The notes under the pieces were generated by a model, which saw nothing but the letters and a program-made list of their open reading frames with translations, was not told the origin of the DNA and did no database searches. The position numbers and the translations under genes are program-made. 64,000 nt of DNA from Actinomycetota bacterium (GTDB lineage: Bacteria > Actinomycetota > Aquicultoria > Aquicultorales > Aquicultoraceae): contig JAGXSZ010000005.1 of the NCBI GenBank assembly GCA_018333515.1, forward strand, positions 106,674 to 170,673. The letters run 5' to 3'. Within the stretch, counting starts at the first letter, position 1. Each line of letters opens with the position of its first letter. Positions 18,183 through 26,996 of the stretch are shown piece after piece.

Positions 18183-19339
18183 CTCTTCAACCTCTTCAAA
18201 TAGTGTGTATAGGCCGCCTTGGTATCGATGAGCGCGTCTCCACCGAATTTCCGCAACAGCGCTTCGGCGATTTCGAACGCGACCACGGCTTCACCGATAA
18301 CGGCCGCCGCCGGGACCGCGCAGACATCCGAGCGCTCCTTAACCGCGTCGACCGCCTCTTTCGAGACGATATCGACCGTCTTAAGCGGCTGCATCAGGGT
18401 TGGAATCGGCTTCATCGCCGCCCTGGCGATGACGACGCCGCCGTTGGTCATGCCGCCCTCGATACCGCCCGCGCGGTTGGTCTTCCTATAATAGCCGCGT
18501 TCAGGCTCATAAAATATTTCATCGTGGGCTTGGGAACCTCGCTTTTGCGCAAGCTCAAAACCCTCGCCAATCTCGACACCCTTTATCGCTTGGACGCCCA
18601 TGAGCGCGCGCGCCAACCTCGCGTCCAGCCGCTCTTCCCAGGAGGCATATCCGCCCAATCCGGGAGGACAGCCGTATACGAGCACTTCAAAAACACCGCC
18701 AACGGTATCCTTGGTTCTCTTCGCGTCCTCGATGAGCGCGACCATCCGCGCCTCCGCGCCGGCGTCGACGCAACGCGCCGGCGATTCATCTATGCTCGCG
18801 AGATCCCCAGGCTCGGGCAGCTCGTTTATGGTCGCCGCCACCTCGCCAATCGAAACGACGTGGCTAAGAACGTCTATTCCGAATTCGCGCAAAAATATTT
18901 TGGCGATAGCCCCGGCGGCCACCCTCGCGGCCGTCTCTCGCGCGCTCGAACGCTCTAATATGTTGCGGATATCGCCCTGCCCGGTCTTAAGGACACCGCT
19001 CAAATCGGCATGCCCGGGACGAGGCTGAGTTACCCTTTCATCTTCGACATCCATATCGACCGGCCCTATCGACATCGTCGTCGTCCAGTTGGCCCGGTCG
19101 CGGTTGTCAATCTTGAGCGCTATCGGCGAGCCGAGCGACAAGCCGAACCGGACGCCGCTCAAAATCTCGGCCACGTCCTTTTCTATCGCCATCCGGCCGC
19201 CCCTGCCAAAACCTAATTGCCGGCGGGCCAACTCCGCATCGATAGATTCTTTTCTTATTTCAACACCCGCCGGAAGCCCTTCGACTATCGCGACAAGCGC
19301 CGGCCCATGTGATTCACCGGCGGTAACATATCTCAACAC
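18179..19339 (-). CDS. aroC: Chorismate synthase
   Basis: 386 residues, FMN-dependent, last step of the shikimate pathway. Signature motifs: TAGESHGPALVAIVEGLPAG, the central RPGHADLSGVLKTGQGDIRNI, SSARETAARVAAGAIAK, and C-terminal region around GGMTNGGVVIARAAMKPIPT. The start is GTG with GAGGAA about 8 nt upstream. It is the first gene of the aroC-K-B-Q-peptidase-efp run and is served by a sigma-A type promoter at 19369-19397. Confidence 0.97.
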   Translation of the reverse strand: MLRYVTAGESHGPALVAIVEGLPAGVEIRKESIDAELARRQLGFGRGGRMAIEKDVAEILSGVRFGLSLGSPIALKIDNRDRANWTTTMSIGPVDMDVEDERVTQPRPGHADLSGVLKTGQGDIRNILERSSARETAARVAAGAIAKIFLREFGIDVLSHVVSIGEVAATINELPEPGDLASIDESPARCVDAGAEARMVALIEDAKRTKDTVGGVFEVLVYGCPPGLGGYASWEERLDARLARALMGVQAIKGVEIGEGFELAQKRGSQAHDEIFYEPERGYYRKTNRAGGIEGGMTNGGVVIARAAMKPIPTLMQPLKTVDIVSKEAVDAVKERSDVCAVPAAAVIGEAVVAFEIAEALLRKFGGDALIDTKAAYTHYLKRLKS

Positions 19340-19368
19340 TTATGATTCCTCGCTCATCTTTTTAAATA

Positions 19369-19397
19369 AGTATAACTAATAGCCGTGAAGTAGTTAA
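19369..19397 (-). promoter_or_regulatory. Sigma-A type promoter of the aro operon
   Basis: On the minus strand TTAACT (19392-19397) is separated by 17 bases from TATACT (19369-19374), about 30 bases upstream of the aroC GTG. Two close matches to the housekeeping consensus at the ideal spacing. The 155-bp gap it lies in has no gene. Confidence 0.6.
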
Positions 19398-19494
19398 GTG
19401 GCGGCGTTGCGATGCGGAGTAATCAATCGATAAGGCGAAGCCCCTTCCGGAGCGCCGTCAATAAAACCGCTTTACAGCTCTTTTAGTAAGACGA

Positions 19495-20070
19495 TTACTT
19501 GACTATCTCTTGCCCGAGTTGGAGCGTAAACCTGTCATCACCGTAAAGAACCGTAATACTTCCCTCACCGATATCCTCGACCATGAAAGAAGAGCCTGCG
19601 ACCCGCTCCCCGCTTCCAACAGTGTATTCCACGCCGTCAAACGTGACAATCGCAAAGCGTGCGCCGTCCTGCTCGACAACGTCGACGAGCGCAAGTGACG
19701 CAAGCGACACGCCTTCGCCGGTCCCGTCTTCGGTGCCGCTCGGCAATCCTATCGGCACCTCAATCTCCTCGACCAGCGGCTTAAAGGGGTCTTTATATTC
19801 AAATAGGTCATAGTTGGTGCTGACGGTTTCCTCTTCCGCTACCGTCTCGGTAGTCCGCTCGGACGGCGGGGGCGGGGGCGCCGGTTGCGGAACGGCGGCG
19901 TTTGGGGCCCGTACCGCGAGGTTGCCCGGTTTTGGAAGCGCAAAAGTTATGATGACCAAGACGACCATCGATAATACGACCAGCAGTAAGCCGAAGGCAA
20001 TTCCCTTGCCCTTCGACGTACTAAGCGCATTCTTCATTTCAATCCCGGAAAACTTGTCTTTGATTCCCAT
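19495..20070 (-). CDS. PilP-like type IV pilus assembly protein
   Basis: 191 residues with a single membrane anchor (about 22-46), a Pro-rich linker with six consecutive prolines broken by Gln/Ala, and a small C-terminal beta domain. The YKDPFKPL motif, with DPF, is typical of PilP/GspC-type inner-membrane lipoprotein-like partners, and the C-terminal beta part (GERVAGSSFMVEDIGEGSIT) fits the same fold. It is the last gene after pilM-N-O, the order in which pilP normally comes. Unlike proteobacterial PilP it has a membrane helix instead of a lipobox. Assignment rests on position and motif. Confidence 0.6.
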   Translation of the reverse strand: MGIKDKFSGIEMKNALSTSKGKGIAFGLLLVVLSMVVLVIITFALPKPGNLAVRAPNAAVPQPAPPPPPSERTTETVAEEETVSTNYDLFEYKDPFKPLVEEIEVPIGLPSGTEDGTGEGVSLASLALVDVVEQDGARFAIVTFDGVEYTVGSGERVAGSSFMVEDIGEGSITVLYGDDRFTLQLGQEIVK

Positions 20071-20084
20071 TCAGTCCCAACCTT

Positions 20085-20672
20085 CTATTGCACCGGCGCA
20101 TTTTGCGCCGGCGGCGGGGGCGGGGGCGCCGATATCCCTTCACCTACGGTAAATGCGCAGATCGACGCGGTCATATTTAAATCCGGATACCGCTCTGTTT
20201 TGATGTTTATATTGTCGACCCTGAAGGCACGCGGCGCTTTTTCCACGCGTCTCAAGAAATCAATCAACGCCACATAGCTGCCGTTCACAACAGCGGATAT
20301 CTTCATCTCGTTATACTCACCGATAGACGATGGTTCACCGGGGCTAATCGAGACCAACTCGACGCCGGCGTCGTTCGAGATATTTTGCATCTCGACTATG
20401 AGCGAAGGCAATTCCGGGCTCGACGGCATTCGATTCGACATCTTGATGTACTCGATTTCAGCATTGGCCGCATTCCTTTTGACCTCTTCGAGCATCGAAA
20501 GAGTGTTCTTTGCGGCCTGCAACCTCTGCTCTTGCTCGGTCTTCTCCTTGCTGAGCTGGTCCAGCTTAGAAACCTGCGGGCTCCAGCCAAACATGTAGAA
20601 GAGCACGAACATAAGCGCTACGATTGCGGCCAGTATAATTATCTGCTTTTTCAACGCTAACTTATCCAACAT
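20085..20672 (-). CDS. pilO: Type IV pilus inner-membrane protein PilO
   Basis: 195 residues: short cytoplasmic tail, one membrane helix (about 10-28), coiled coil (about 35-75), then a ferredoxin-like fold (about 85-185) of PilO type, with PSSPELPSLIVEMQNISNDA and a SYVALIDFLRRVEKAPRAF-like helix. PilO pairs with PilN and joins the PilM-bound alignment subcomplex. It ends in seven prolines plus Ala-Gln-Asn. It lies 1 nt after pilN and 14 nt before the PilP-like gene. Confidence 0.85.
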   Translation of the reverse strand: MLDKLALKKQIIILAAIVALMFVLFYMFGWSPQVSKLDQLSKEKTEQEQRLQAAKNTLSMLEEVKRNAANAEIEYIKMSNRMPSSPELPSLIVEMQNISNDAGVELVSISPGEPSSIGEYNEMKISAVVNGSYVALIDFLRRVEKAPRAFRVDNINIKTERYPDLNMTASICAFTVGEGISAPPPPPPAQNAPVQ

Positions 20673-20673
20673 A

Positions 20674-21267
20674 TCACGTCCCGGAAGGATTGGGCGGGGC
20701 GGGCGCCATTGGCGCTTTCTTGAACTTCATAGTATTGCTAAAGAGTATCCTTTTCTCTTGTTTATCGGATGAACTCAACCATACGTCGGGTTGGAGTCTT
20801 AACTCACCGAGACGGATCAACCACTTCGCGACCGGCTTGTGGCCGGAATCAGGGGCGTCTAGCGGGTCTTGAATCTCTCCGGAGAAAGTCACGCCATCCT
20901 CGTTGCCCGAAAGAGTCGCCAAACTCAAATCGTTCGGCGTAAGTATCATAAGTTCTTCCAACAGTTTAGACCACAAAATCCTGTCGGCAAGCGCTTTTTC
21001 CACGATATCTTTCTTCCTCTGAACCTCGGTCAACCTCGCCTCGTACACGCGCAGATCCCGGATGGCGCTCTCCATCTTAACCACCTGGTCCGATATGAGC
21101 GCGAGGTCTTTCTCCGCGTTGCCTATTCGCCAAACGTTATACAAGAAGACACCGGCCAGGCAGGCCGCGAGAGCGACCATGCCGACCAAGCCCGCTAGAA
21201 TAAACTTTTCAGCACGCCTCTTATCCCTTATCTCATCAGGTAAGAGGTTTATTCTGACAACCATCAT
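20674..21267 (-). CDS. pilN: Type IV pilus inner-membrane protein PilN
   Basis: 197 residues from the ATG at 21267, which overlaps the pilM stop as ATGA and places the conserved PilM-binding motif RINLLPDEIRDKRR right at the N terminus (a longer frame from 21300 lies inside pilM). One membrane helix follows (about 20-42), then coiled coil and a ferredoxin-like PilN domain. The RINLLP segment inserts into PilM in solved complexes, so coupling of the two genes fits. Confidence 0.88.
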   Translation of the reverse strand: MMVVRINLLPDEIRDKRRAEKFILAGLVGMVALAACLAGVFLYNVWRIGNAEKDLALISDQVVKMESAIRDLRVYEARLTEVQRKKDIVEKALADRILWSKLLEELMILTPNDLSLATLSGNEDGVTFSGEIQDPLDAPDSGHKPVAKWLIRLGELRLQPDVWLSSSDKQEKRILFSNTMKFKKAPMAPAPPNPSGT

Positions 21268-22400
21268 CGATCTAAACCTCGCATTGCCAGCCCAAGGCAT
21301 GTCGCCATCGAGAGTTCTTCCTCCTCGACCTTAGCGATAAGGCTGTTCTTGTTGATTTGAAAATACTGGAGCGGCCTGCCTAGCTCAACCTCGATTTGGA
21401 GGTTTTGCTTGAGGTATTCTAAAAAATTCTTGAGCTTGGCGCCGCCTCCGGTGACGATTATTTTGTCTATACTTTTGGCCCTGTTCGCTTGGACGAGATA
21501 ATAATCGAGCGACCTGCGAATCTCCGCGATAAACTTGACCATCTCCTGCTCGAGGACGTTCTGGACCGCTTCCGCGTACTCCTTGATATCCGCGTCTATC
21601 GGTGCGGGAGCTTCGTCGGTATCCGCGGAGGGCAGACCTATGCGTACTCTAAGGTCCGCCGCTTCATCTAGGCTCATTCCGAGCTGTTCGACAAGCGCTT
21701 CCGTAAAGGTACTGCCGCCGATACTGCTTATCCTGGTAAAACGCGGCGCGTTATCTTCGACAACGACTATGTCGGACAAGGTGGCGCTCACATTGACCAA
21801 AGCGGTCGCGCCCGCCGGTTTATCATCTTCCAACAGTAATGGCTTGGCCGTATCACCCATCACCACCCGCGCAAACGCAAGCGACGAAACATCGACGACG
21901 ACCGGCTTCAGTCCCGCTCCCTCGACCGCCGCCACTGTCGTTTCTATCATGTCTTTGCGCGCCGCGACCAGCAGCACATCCATTACCCGCTCGTGCGAGT
22001 CTTTGCTATATTCCGAGAGTATTTGAAAATCGATGATGGCCTCATCGGCCGGAATCGGTATATAATCGCTCACCTGGTACCGGATAGCGCTTCTCAACTC
22101 TGCTTCGGTCATTACCGGCATCTCTACGACGCGGACTACGACCTTTTGATTCGCAACGCCCACGACAACGCGTTTCTCGACAATTTTATGGAAACGCCAA
22201 AGTGAGGCAAGCTCCTTAGCGACACCCTCAACGTCGCTAATCTCACCCTCGGTTATCAATCCTTTTGGGGTCTTCGCATTCGCGTACTCGATGAGGATGG
22301 GTTTGTCCGCGGCCGCTTTTAATTGGGCCACACGAAAACTAGTGCTGCCAATATCCAGGCCGATAGGAGCGGCCCCATTACCAAGGCCAAAGAGTCCCAA
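21264..22400 (-). CDS. pilM: Type IV pilus assembly actin-like protein PilM
   Basis: 378 residues with an FtsA/actin-like fold: phosphate loop GLDIGSTSFRVAQLKA, AIRYQVSDYIPIPADEAIID (1B-type region), and the nucleotide-binding KIIVTGGGAKLKNFLEYL. PilM is cytoplasmic and binds PilN. It heads the pilMNO-P unit and its leader carries a sigma-28-like promoter about 105 bases upstream. Ribosome site AGGAGG lies seven bases before the ATG. Confidence 0.93.
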   Translation of the reverse strand: MGLFGLGNGAAPIGLDIGSTSFRVAQLKAAADKPILIEYANAKTPKGLITEGEISDVEGVAKELASLWRFHKIVEKRVVVGVANQKVVVRVVEMPVMTEAELRSAIRYQVSDYIPIPADEAIIDFQILSEYSKDSHERVMDVLLVAARKDMIETTVAAVEGAGLKPVVVDVSSLAFARVVMGDTAKPLLLEDDKPAGATALVNVSATLSDIVVVEDNAPRFTRISSIGGSTFTEALVEQLGMSLDEAADLRVRIGLPSADTDEAPAPIDADIKEYAEAVQNVLEQEMVKFIAEIRRSLDYYLVQANRAKSIDKIIVTGGGAKLKNFLEYLKQNLQIEVELGRPLQYFQINKNSLIAKVEEEELSMATCLGLAMRGLDR

Positions 22401-22503
22401 AATATCCTCCTGCGTCTAAAGCTCATCACTTGCATATTCGGTTCAACAACCGGTGCGGGGCGAATAGACGCGAGCTATAAGCCCAACGCATCTATCTGTT
22501 ATT

Positions 22504-22530
22504 ACATCGGTTAGCGTCGATAATACTTTA
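22504..22530 (-). promoter_or_regulatory. Sigma-28/SigD-like promoter of pilMNO-P
   Basis: Minus strand TAAA (22527-22530), 15 bases, ACCGATGT (22504-22511), against the SigD/FliA consensus TAAA-N14..16-GCCGATAT/A. The -35 is exact and the -10 has five of eight bases in common with GCCGATAA, the key CCGAT being intact. The spacer shares bases with an inverted repeat (22516-22554) that could be an operator. Confidence 0.4.
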
Positions 22531-22554
22531 GTGCTTGGAGAGTTCTTTATCGAC
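22516..22554. repeat. Perfect inverted repeat overlapping the pilM promoter
   Basis: GTCGATAA (22516-22523) and TTATCGAC (22547-22554) are exact complements 23 bases apart. The left arm lies in the promoter spacer and the right arm upstream of the -35 element, so a dimeric regulator bound here could block or activate transcription. No T-run follows, arguing against a terminator. The rest of the 22401-22610 spacer shows nothing else. Confidence 0.45.
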
Positions 22555-22610
22555 TCTTATCAGGTGATTTGAGAGGGCGGGCGCCGACCGCTAGATTATG
22601 GGCGCAGGCG

Positions 22611-24041
22611 TTACTGCACTTCCCGCCAGGATGCGGTCATGGTAAGAAATCCCCCACTTCCCGGAAGTGACGGCGGCAAAAAGCTCGGCAAGGCCGCGTG
22701 GGTGTAAAGGTGGCTGTTATTGGTCCCGTCGGCGAAATCCAACATACCCGCTAACATACTCCCGACAAACGAGGTATTGTTCGAGGATATCTTAACCTTC
22801 TTGGTGGCGAAAAAGGCGCCGGTGATATCGGGAACACTCCGGGTCGGGGCTGCGTTGGAGCCTGAGATATCGATATATATGGTCTCGGCCGTTACTAAAC
22901 CAAGCACATGTAAGCCGTCCATGTCATATGAGCCGTTATGGAACGGGGGCCTCAACATCCCTTTTACAAAAATCTCGCCATTGACAACTATGGTGCCCCG
23001 TCCGTAATACGATATCTCGGAGTTCGCCGAATCCCCGATCGTCAGATTGCCGTCGACAAAAATCGTGCCGTCGACATAGAGCCGTTTATTTGTTTTATCC
23101 CATGCGAATTCGCCGCCCGGCACGCCAAAGTCGTTTATCGTGCTATCGATATAGTACATCGGTCGGGAACTCAATGTCCCGCTCTCCAGATTTGTGTCGT
23201 TATCGAGCACTTTATACCCGCTGACGCTCGATTGCGTCGAGATAATCCCCGGATATGCTGTGCACGTCTCTTCAGACTCAGACGCCGCCCGCGTCCTGTA
23301 AGCGGTAAGGGACTCGAGCGGCGGTATCTTTATATCGGGGACCTGGTTCGAAAGCTGACTCACATTGACTTGCGGATGCCCGGGCTCGAGCGAATTGCCA
23401 TGCCTGTCGACTATGTCCTCATTTCCGTCGGCCGGCTCGATGTATGCGGCAACCGGCTTGCTGAGCGTCCCAAGCGTGGAAGCGGCATTCATAAACCTCA
23501 GTGTACCTGTCTTGATAAATAATGGGCCGCCGGTAATCTCGGAACTGCCCGAAAGCTCAACGTTGCCGCGAACGTAAAACGGTCCGTCGATCGAGGTCGT
23601 GCCGAGAATTCCGTTGCCGCCCGAGGCCATCGAATTGGCTTCCCCTAGACCCATGTTCATGTTCCACAAAGAGAAATTAAAGACGCTGACCTTGATTTTT
23701 CGTTTCATCTGGCCGCTCGTGCCGGTGGATTCTATTGTCCAATACCACTGGTTTGTGCCGTCCTGAACTGCATTGACTTCAGCTACGCCACTTCCAACGT
23801 TAATCGCAAAAGTCCGAGGCTGCATTGTGCTTCCAAGCTGCTCGAGCTGCCACAGCGCCTTTTGTATGCCGGCTTCCGCGATATGGAGTGCTTCCGTATA
23901 CTCCTCGTCGCGTTCCGACAGAACGAGGTCACTTTTAGCAATGGTAATAACCCCGAAACTCAATATGGTAACGATGAGCATAACGCCGATTACCGTAAGG
24001 AGCGCGATACCCCGTTCGTCTTCGAACAATCCCTTCGACAT
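22611..24041 (-). CDS. Large minor pseudopilin of GspK/PilX type
   Basis: 476 residues. The N terminus MSKGLFEDERG ends in the Gly of a prepilin leader and continues IALLTVIGVMLIVTILSFGV, a pilin-type helix that lacks the usual Glu at +5 (Thr there), which is the hallmark of GspK/PulK tip pseudopilins. The large C-terminal part (about 130-450) is rich in Gly, Ser, Asn and Thr and looks like beta-rich, polymer-type repeats. It is third in an operon with two other minor prepilins. The expected role is capping the pilus tip as part of a GspI-J-K-like complex. Function of the large domain is unknown. Confidence 0.72.
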   Translation of the reverse strand: MSKGLFEDERGIALLTVIGVMLIVTILSFGVITIAKSDLVLSERDEEYTEALHIAEAGIQKALWQLEQLGSTMQPRTFAINVGSGVAEVNAVQDGTNQWYWTIESTGTSGQMKRKIKVSVFNFSLWNMNMGLGEANSMASGGNGILGTTSIDGPFYVRGNVELSGSSEITGGPLFIKTGTLRFMNAASTLGTLSKPVAAYIEPADGNEDIVDRHGNSLEPGHPQVNVSQLSNQVPDIKIPPLESLTAYRTRAASESEETCTAYPGIISTQSSVSGYKVLDNDTNLESGTLSSRPMYYIDSTINDFGVPGGEFAWDKTNKRLYVDGTIFVDGNLTIGDSANSEISYYGRGTIVVNGEIFVKGMLRPPFHNGSYDMDGLHVLGLVTAETIYIDISGSNAAPTRSVPDITGAFFATKKVKISSNNTSFVGSMLAGMLDFADGTNNSHLYTHAALPSFLPPSLPGSGGFLTMTASWREVQ

Positions 24042-24050
24042 ATGATTCCC

Positions 24051-24611
24051 CTACTCCTTGTTTCTTAAGGCGACCCTGGTTTGCAAGACATACGGCTCCG
24101 GCGGTCTATTCGGGTCCGCGTCGATTATCAGTCGTATCTCGACTTTGTGTGTCTTAGTAATGCGTGATGCCGTATCTGTCGACAGCGATGCCCCATTCAT
24201 ATCGAAATAGTTGAAGATAGGCATCGACAGCGCCTCATTCCTGAGCCCCTTCATAATCACGATCGGTGTTCCATCATTTATTCGGCGATACAAAGCATCA
24301 TTGACCGCATAGTATTCGATTTTGTCCCAAAGATTATCGTCGTTGATGTCGGCTCTCAGGTTCACGGCATAATCTCCGGCCTGCTGGAAACTCTCGGTCA
24401 TTCGCAGATGCTTTGCCAGCGATGTCTGCGCGATGCGACCCTTGCCCTGAGCTTCGGCCTGGCCGTTCGCGGTAATATATATATTCGCCGACGCGTCGTA
24501 CATCATGTAGGCGCCGCTCAAAATGACCAACAGCAAAACCCCATAGACCATAAGCTCTATGAGGGTCAACCCGTCTTCGTTTCTTAGCGTATCCATAAAC
24601 TCGAAAAACAT
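24051..24611 (-). CDS. Minor prepilin, GspJ/PilW type
   Basis: 186 residues from an ATG at 24611 (a TTG at 24617 overlapping the upstream stop is possible, and an ATG at 24596 would shorten the leader). The leader MFFEFMDTLRNEDG is followed by LTLIELMVYGVLLLVILSG, a class III prepilin sequence with Gly at -1 and Glu at +5. The first mature residue is Leu rather than methylated Phe. The rest is a short soluble domain typical of GspJ/PilW. It sits between the FnIII prepilin and the GspK-like gene. Confidence 0.75.
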   Translation of the reverse strand: MFFEFMDTLRNEDGLTLIELMVYGVLLLVILSGAYMMYDASANIYITANGQAEAQGKGRIAQTSLAKHLRMTESFQQAGDYAVNLRADINDDNLWDKIEYYAVNDALYRRINDGTPIVIMKGLRNEALSMPIFNYFDMNGASLSTDTASRITKTHKVEIRLIIDADPNRPPEPYVLQTRVALRNKE

Positions 24612-24613
24612 AA

Positions 24614-26041
24614 TCAATTACCGGTAACGACAGAGACCGAGATGCTCTGGTTGATTTCCTGGCCGCTATTATCGATAGCCCTGACCTTGTAGTCATACGG
24701 AGTCGTCCTCGCGAGTCCGGCTCCGTTATTATCGTCTTTATAGCTGGTCAAGTTACCTACCGCGTAACCTATCATCGTACCGTTTCTATAAATATCGTAA
24801 CGGTGGACCGTGACGCCGGCCGGCGGCGGGTTCCAACTGATGTCCACTTTGTGTTTTCCCTGTTCCTTAACTGGATGGCCGGTAATCGAAAACCAGGTGG
24901 TCGCGGAGGCGATACTGCTCGTCGTCGTCGACTCACGACCGCCGACGCTAAGCGCGCTGATGTAATAAGAATAGGTTTTCCACTCCGACAACCCTTGGTC
25001 TTGATAACTTGGGGTTGAATTATTGTGGTTTGGAACGAGCACGGAAAAACTTCCTTCCCCGGGCGCTTTTCTATAGATTTTATAACGATTTACCTGCTCG
25101 TTGCCGTCCCAAGCCTTCCGCCAAGAGAGCTGTATGGCGCTCTGGCTGAGCGCTGTCGCCGCCAGGTTCGCGGGTTCTAGATCTTTCCAATATGGGCAAA
25201 CCCGGTCTATATACCAGAATATGCTCTTCGCGTCCCTTCCACCCTGAGCATCCCAAACCTCGACAACTACCTCGTGCGCCCCCTCGGGCCAAAGGGCGGC
25301 ATCCTCAATCCTGGGCCACCTGCACGTCGGGGAGTTCGTATAGCTCGCTACGGGGTCAAACCCGTAAAGGCCGCCCACGGGCGTGATACCGCTCACATAA
25401 AAGCGCATCGAGACGAGGTCCGCGTCGGGGTCGGTGCCCGTTGCTTTAAGTGGAATCGTTCCATTATTAAACCACTGCTCATACAGCGCATTGTATAAGG
25501 CATAACCCGCGTCAAGCCCAAATACCGTGCCGCTCGGCGGTGTAGCGTTGTAATCATTCTCGCCAATCACAAAGTTCACGGTCGGCGGCTGCGTCTTGTT
25601 CGGGGTACTCCTGACAAACGTTGCCGCGCTTATCGATTTAAGGCCGTCGCTCTCAAGCCAACTTACGGTTATGACTACCTGCTTATAATCATTGGGATTA
25701 TTGTTGGTGTCGTTCGAGCCTGTCATGTCGGCGGCGTCATCCACCCAAGATATCTCCTTGCGCACCCCTAAATCGTAACCCAGTACCGTCCGGGTCTCCT
25801 CAGTCACACCGGGAACGACCGAATCATACGGAACCGACCTAATCTCTTCAATCGACTCGTTCAGCAACTGGTTAGCCAACGTCGATAGCTTGCTGCCGGA
25901 GACCGCCTTAACGCTAACGGTTAAAAGCCCGAGCAGCGCTACGAGCACTAATGACATGATTACTAAAGCCATCAGAGCTTCGATAATCCCAAAGGCTCGC
26001 TCTTCGCGCAGCTTATGAATCGAGCGGCTGTAAAAAAGCAT
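24614..26041 (-). CDS. Minor prepilin with fibronectin type III domains (PilV/GspI-like start)
   Basis: 475 residues from an ATG at 26041 preceded by GGGGAGAGG; the longer frame from 26122 has no ribosome site. The leader ends MLFYSRSIHKLREERA and the mature helix starts FGIIEALMALVIMSLVLVA, with Glu at +5 but Ala instead of Gly at -1. A middle domain (about 110-285) is followed by two FnIII-like domains (about 290-378, with the YRIYRKAPGEG-type strand read as YKIYRKAPGEGSF, and about 385-470, with HRYDIYRNGTMIGYA). Such a pilin would display binding domains on the fibre or its tip. First gene of the minor-pilin operon. Confidence 0.72.
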   Translation of the reverse strand: MLFYSRSIHKLREERAFGIIEALMALVIMSLVLVALLGLLTVSVKAVSGSKLSTLANQLLNESIEEIRSVPYDSVVPGVTEETRTVLGYDLGVRKEISWVDDAADMTGSNDTNNNPNDYKQVVITVSWLESDGLKSISAATFVRSTPNKTQPPTVNFVIGENDYNATPPSGTVFGLDAGYALYNALYEQWFNNGTIPLKATGTDPDADLVSMRFYVSGITPVGGLYGFDPVASYTNSPTCRWPRIEDAALWPEGAHEVVVEVWDAQGGRDAKSIFWYIDRVCPYWKDLEPANLAATALSQSAIQLSWRKAWDGNEQVNRYKIYRKAPGEGSFSVLVPNHNNSTPSYQDQGLSEWKTYSYYISALSVGGRESTTTSSIASATTWFSITGHPVKEQGKHKVDISWNPPPAGVTVHRYDIYRNGTMIGYAVGNLTSYKDDNNGAGLARTTPYDYKVRAIDNSGQEINQSISVSVVTGN

Positions 26042-26067
26042 ACCTCTCCCCTTTTTCGATACTATGT

Positions 26068-26094
26068 GTATCGGTTTACCAGCGATTATTCTTA
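26068..26094 (-). promoter_or_regulatory. Sigma-28/SigD-like promoter of the minor prepilin operon
   Basis: Minus strand TAAG (26091-26094), 15 bases, ACCGATAC (26068-26075), one mismatch to TAAA and two to GCCGATAA. A start site about eight bases on would leave a leader of some 20 nt carrying the GGGGAGAGG ribosome site, which supports the ATG chosen at 26041. Confidence 0.4.
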
Positions 26095-26180
26095 AGGTCT
26101 TTGTCCGGGGCATTTCTCCCAAGCAAAGCGAAATCTACACCCAAGCATTACCCTTGAAGAACGGCTGAGGCGAGTCGAGG

Positions 26181-26984
26181 CTACAGCAGTCCGGAAAATG
26201 ACAGATAGGCATGCCAAATCCGCGGACCGAAAAAGAGCGTGATAACCGAGCCCCCCGCCAAGAACGGTCCAAACGGAATCATCTCCTGCGAGCGCTCCCT
26301 ATTCCTTGAGATCAAAACAACACCGACGACCGCACCTAAAAAGAAACCGATAAACAGCGCGAGCATCACATACCCTCCCAGATACAAACCGATGAACGCG
26401 GCGAGCTTAATGTCTCCGCCGCCCATCGCCTCTTTCTTAAAGATAAGCGGCGCCAACATGGCCACAGCATAAAGAAAGCCGCCGCCGGCCAGAAATCCGA
26501 TTGCCGCATCGGTCGCGTCCATCCCCGCGACTATCGGAGGGGTCGTTAGGCCTGTAAAATACGGCAACAGCAACAGAACGCTAAACGCCGTCGCCGGCAA
26601 CAATATTTTGTTCGGTATCGTCTTCGTATCGAAATCAATAGCCGACAGCAATATGAGCGTAGTAATGAAAAAGAGCGCGTATGGCAATTCCATGCCCAAA
26701 CCGAAGCGGTAATAGGAGGAAACCCACAACAAGCCTGTCAAAAGCTCAATTATAGGGTATTTCGGGCTTATTCTCTCCCGGCAGCTCCCGCAGCGCCCTC
26801 CGAGCAATATATAACTTAGCACCGGTATATTATCGATAGGCCTCACATCGCTACCACACGACGGGCAATGAGAAGGCGGGTACGCTATGGACTCGCTTTT
26901 AGGAATACGATAGGCGCATACGTTCAAGAAACTGCCGATGACAAGCCCGAATATGAAGAATACAAAGCCGTAAAGGTGTTCCAT
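26181..26984 (-). CDS. pilD: Prepilin peptidase / N-methyltransferase PilD
   Basis: 267 residues, multi-spanning membrane protein. The N-terminal domain keeps the four-cysteine metal site (CPSCGSDVRP and GGRCGSCRERISPKYP), and the aspartyl protease residues are in LSAIDFDTKTIPNKI and MGGGDIKLAAFIG. It cleaves leaders of the prepilins in this locus and methylates the new N terminus. It follows the TPR gene by 12 nt and is probably the end of that transcript. Confidence 0.95.
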   Translation of the reverse strand: MEHLYGFVFFIFGLVIGSFLNVCAYRIPKSESIAYPPSHCPSCGSDVRPIDNIPVLSYILLGGRCGSCRERISPKYPIIELLTGLLWVSSYYRFGLGMELPYALFFITTLILLSAIDFDTKTIPNKILLPATAFSVLLLLPYFTGLTTPPIVAGMDATDAAIGFLAGGGFLYAVAMLAPLIFKKEAMGGGDIKLAAFIGLYLGGYVMLALFIGFFLGAVVGVVLISRNRERSQEMIPFGPFLAGGSVITLFFGPRIWHAYLSFSGLL

Positions 26985-26996
26985 AAATCCAGCCTT

